Of a DNA stretch of 5,609 nt, positions 5,534-5,609 are shown piece after piece. The notes below the pieces were generated by a model that was given only the letters and a program-made list of their open reading frames with translations, did not search any database and was not told the origin of the DNA. The position numbers and the translations under genes were made by a program. The stretch lies in the NCBI GenBank assembly GCA_049520395.1, contig JBEKPV010000209.1, positions 1 to 5,609 on the forward strand, written 5' to 3'. The first letter of the stretch is position 1, and each line of letters begins with the position of its first letter. Source of the DNA: UBA1161 sp049520395. GTDB lineage: Bacteria > Planctomycetota > Phycisphaerae > Tepidisphaerales > Tepidisphaeraceae.

Positions 5534-5609
5534 ATGGAAGACGAACTGTTGCGTGTTCTGTACCACCAGTTAGTTGCCGATGCCAGGGGGAACGGGCGGG
5601 GGCGATGCA
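5534..5609 (+). CDS. Start of an unidentified gene, truncated by the window edge
   Basis: Only 25 codons are visible, beginning MEDELLRVLYHQLVADARGN and then GRGRC. The frame is open to the end of the window and is preceded by a strong AGGAG site. The N terminus looks helical, with a Leu-rich amphipathic start followed by a Gly/Arg-rich stretch. This is too little for assignment. A loose resemblance to N termini of some DDE transposases (a pattern like LxRVLYxxL, then an Arg-rich segment) makes a second transposase possible, but that is a weak guess from memory. The Shine-Dalgarno, absent from the other genes here, would fit a gene of foreign origin. Confidence 0.5.
   Translation, partial: MEDELLRVLYHQLVADARGNGRGRC

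Noticed and set aside
5198..5566. 122-codon minus-strand frame to the right of the IS
   Set aside because: It overlaps the start of the gene at 5534 with its good ribosome binding site, has low-complexity Gly/Arg/Ala content and no own start signal.

Overview
The window holds a bacterial chromosomal segment into which a cargo-carrying insertion sequence has landed. The two left-hand genes (87-2773) have a C-rich coding strand: third positions are mostly C, with Pro, Ala, Leu-CTC and Glu-GAA/Lys-AAA dominating. They lack clear Shine-Dalgarno sites. This style fits Verrucomicrobiota/Planctomycetota-type bacteria, but that is an impression from composition only; no taxonomic marker is present.

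Region 1 (1-2773) is a likely two-gene transcription unit. A sigma70-like promoter (TTGAAC-17-TACAAT) precedes a DEAD-box-type ATP-dependent RNA helicase (87-1514) whose motif II reads DEVD. Its stop overlaps the GTG start of a multi-pass GT-C/GT87-like glycosyltransferase (1511-2773) in a GTGA arrangement, so the two are probably translationally coupled.

Region 2 (2861-5198) is a complete IS1595-family (ISXO2-like transposase) element of 2,322 bp. It has 24-bp terminal inverted repeats that match at 23 of 24 positions, and an exact 8-bp target duplication, AAAACCTT. The transposase gene (2917-3909) fills less than half of it. The rest is passenger DNA: a leftward pair consisting of a 95-aa soluble protein (4805-4518) and a three-helix membrane protein (4521-3991) that overlap by ATGA, and a rightward gene for a 54-aa basic protein (4965-5129). 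I recognise none of the three cargo proteins. The transposase and the 54-aa gene share an unusual promoter layout: the -10 hexamer ends exactly 6 nt before the ATG, which predicts leaderless mRNAs. The 54-aa gene's promoter also carries a 6-bp dyad across its -35.

Region 3 (5199-5609) is about 335 bp without a supported gene, containing several short inverted repeats. It is followed by the start of a gene (5534 onward, cut by the window edge) with a strong AGGAG ribosome binding site, unlike the genes on the left. The most interesting candidate for an undescribed system is the IS cargo module (3991-5129).
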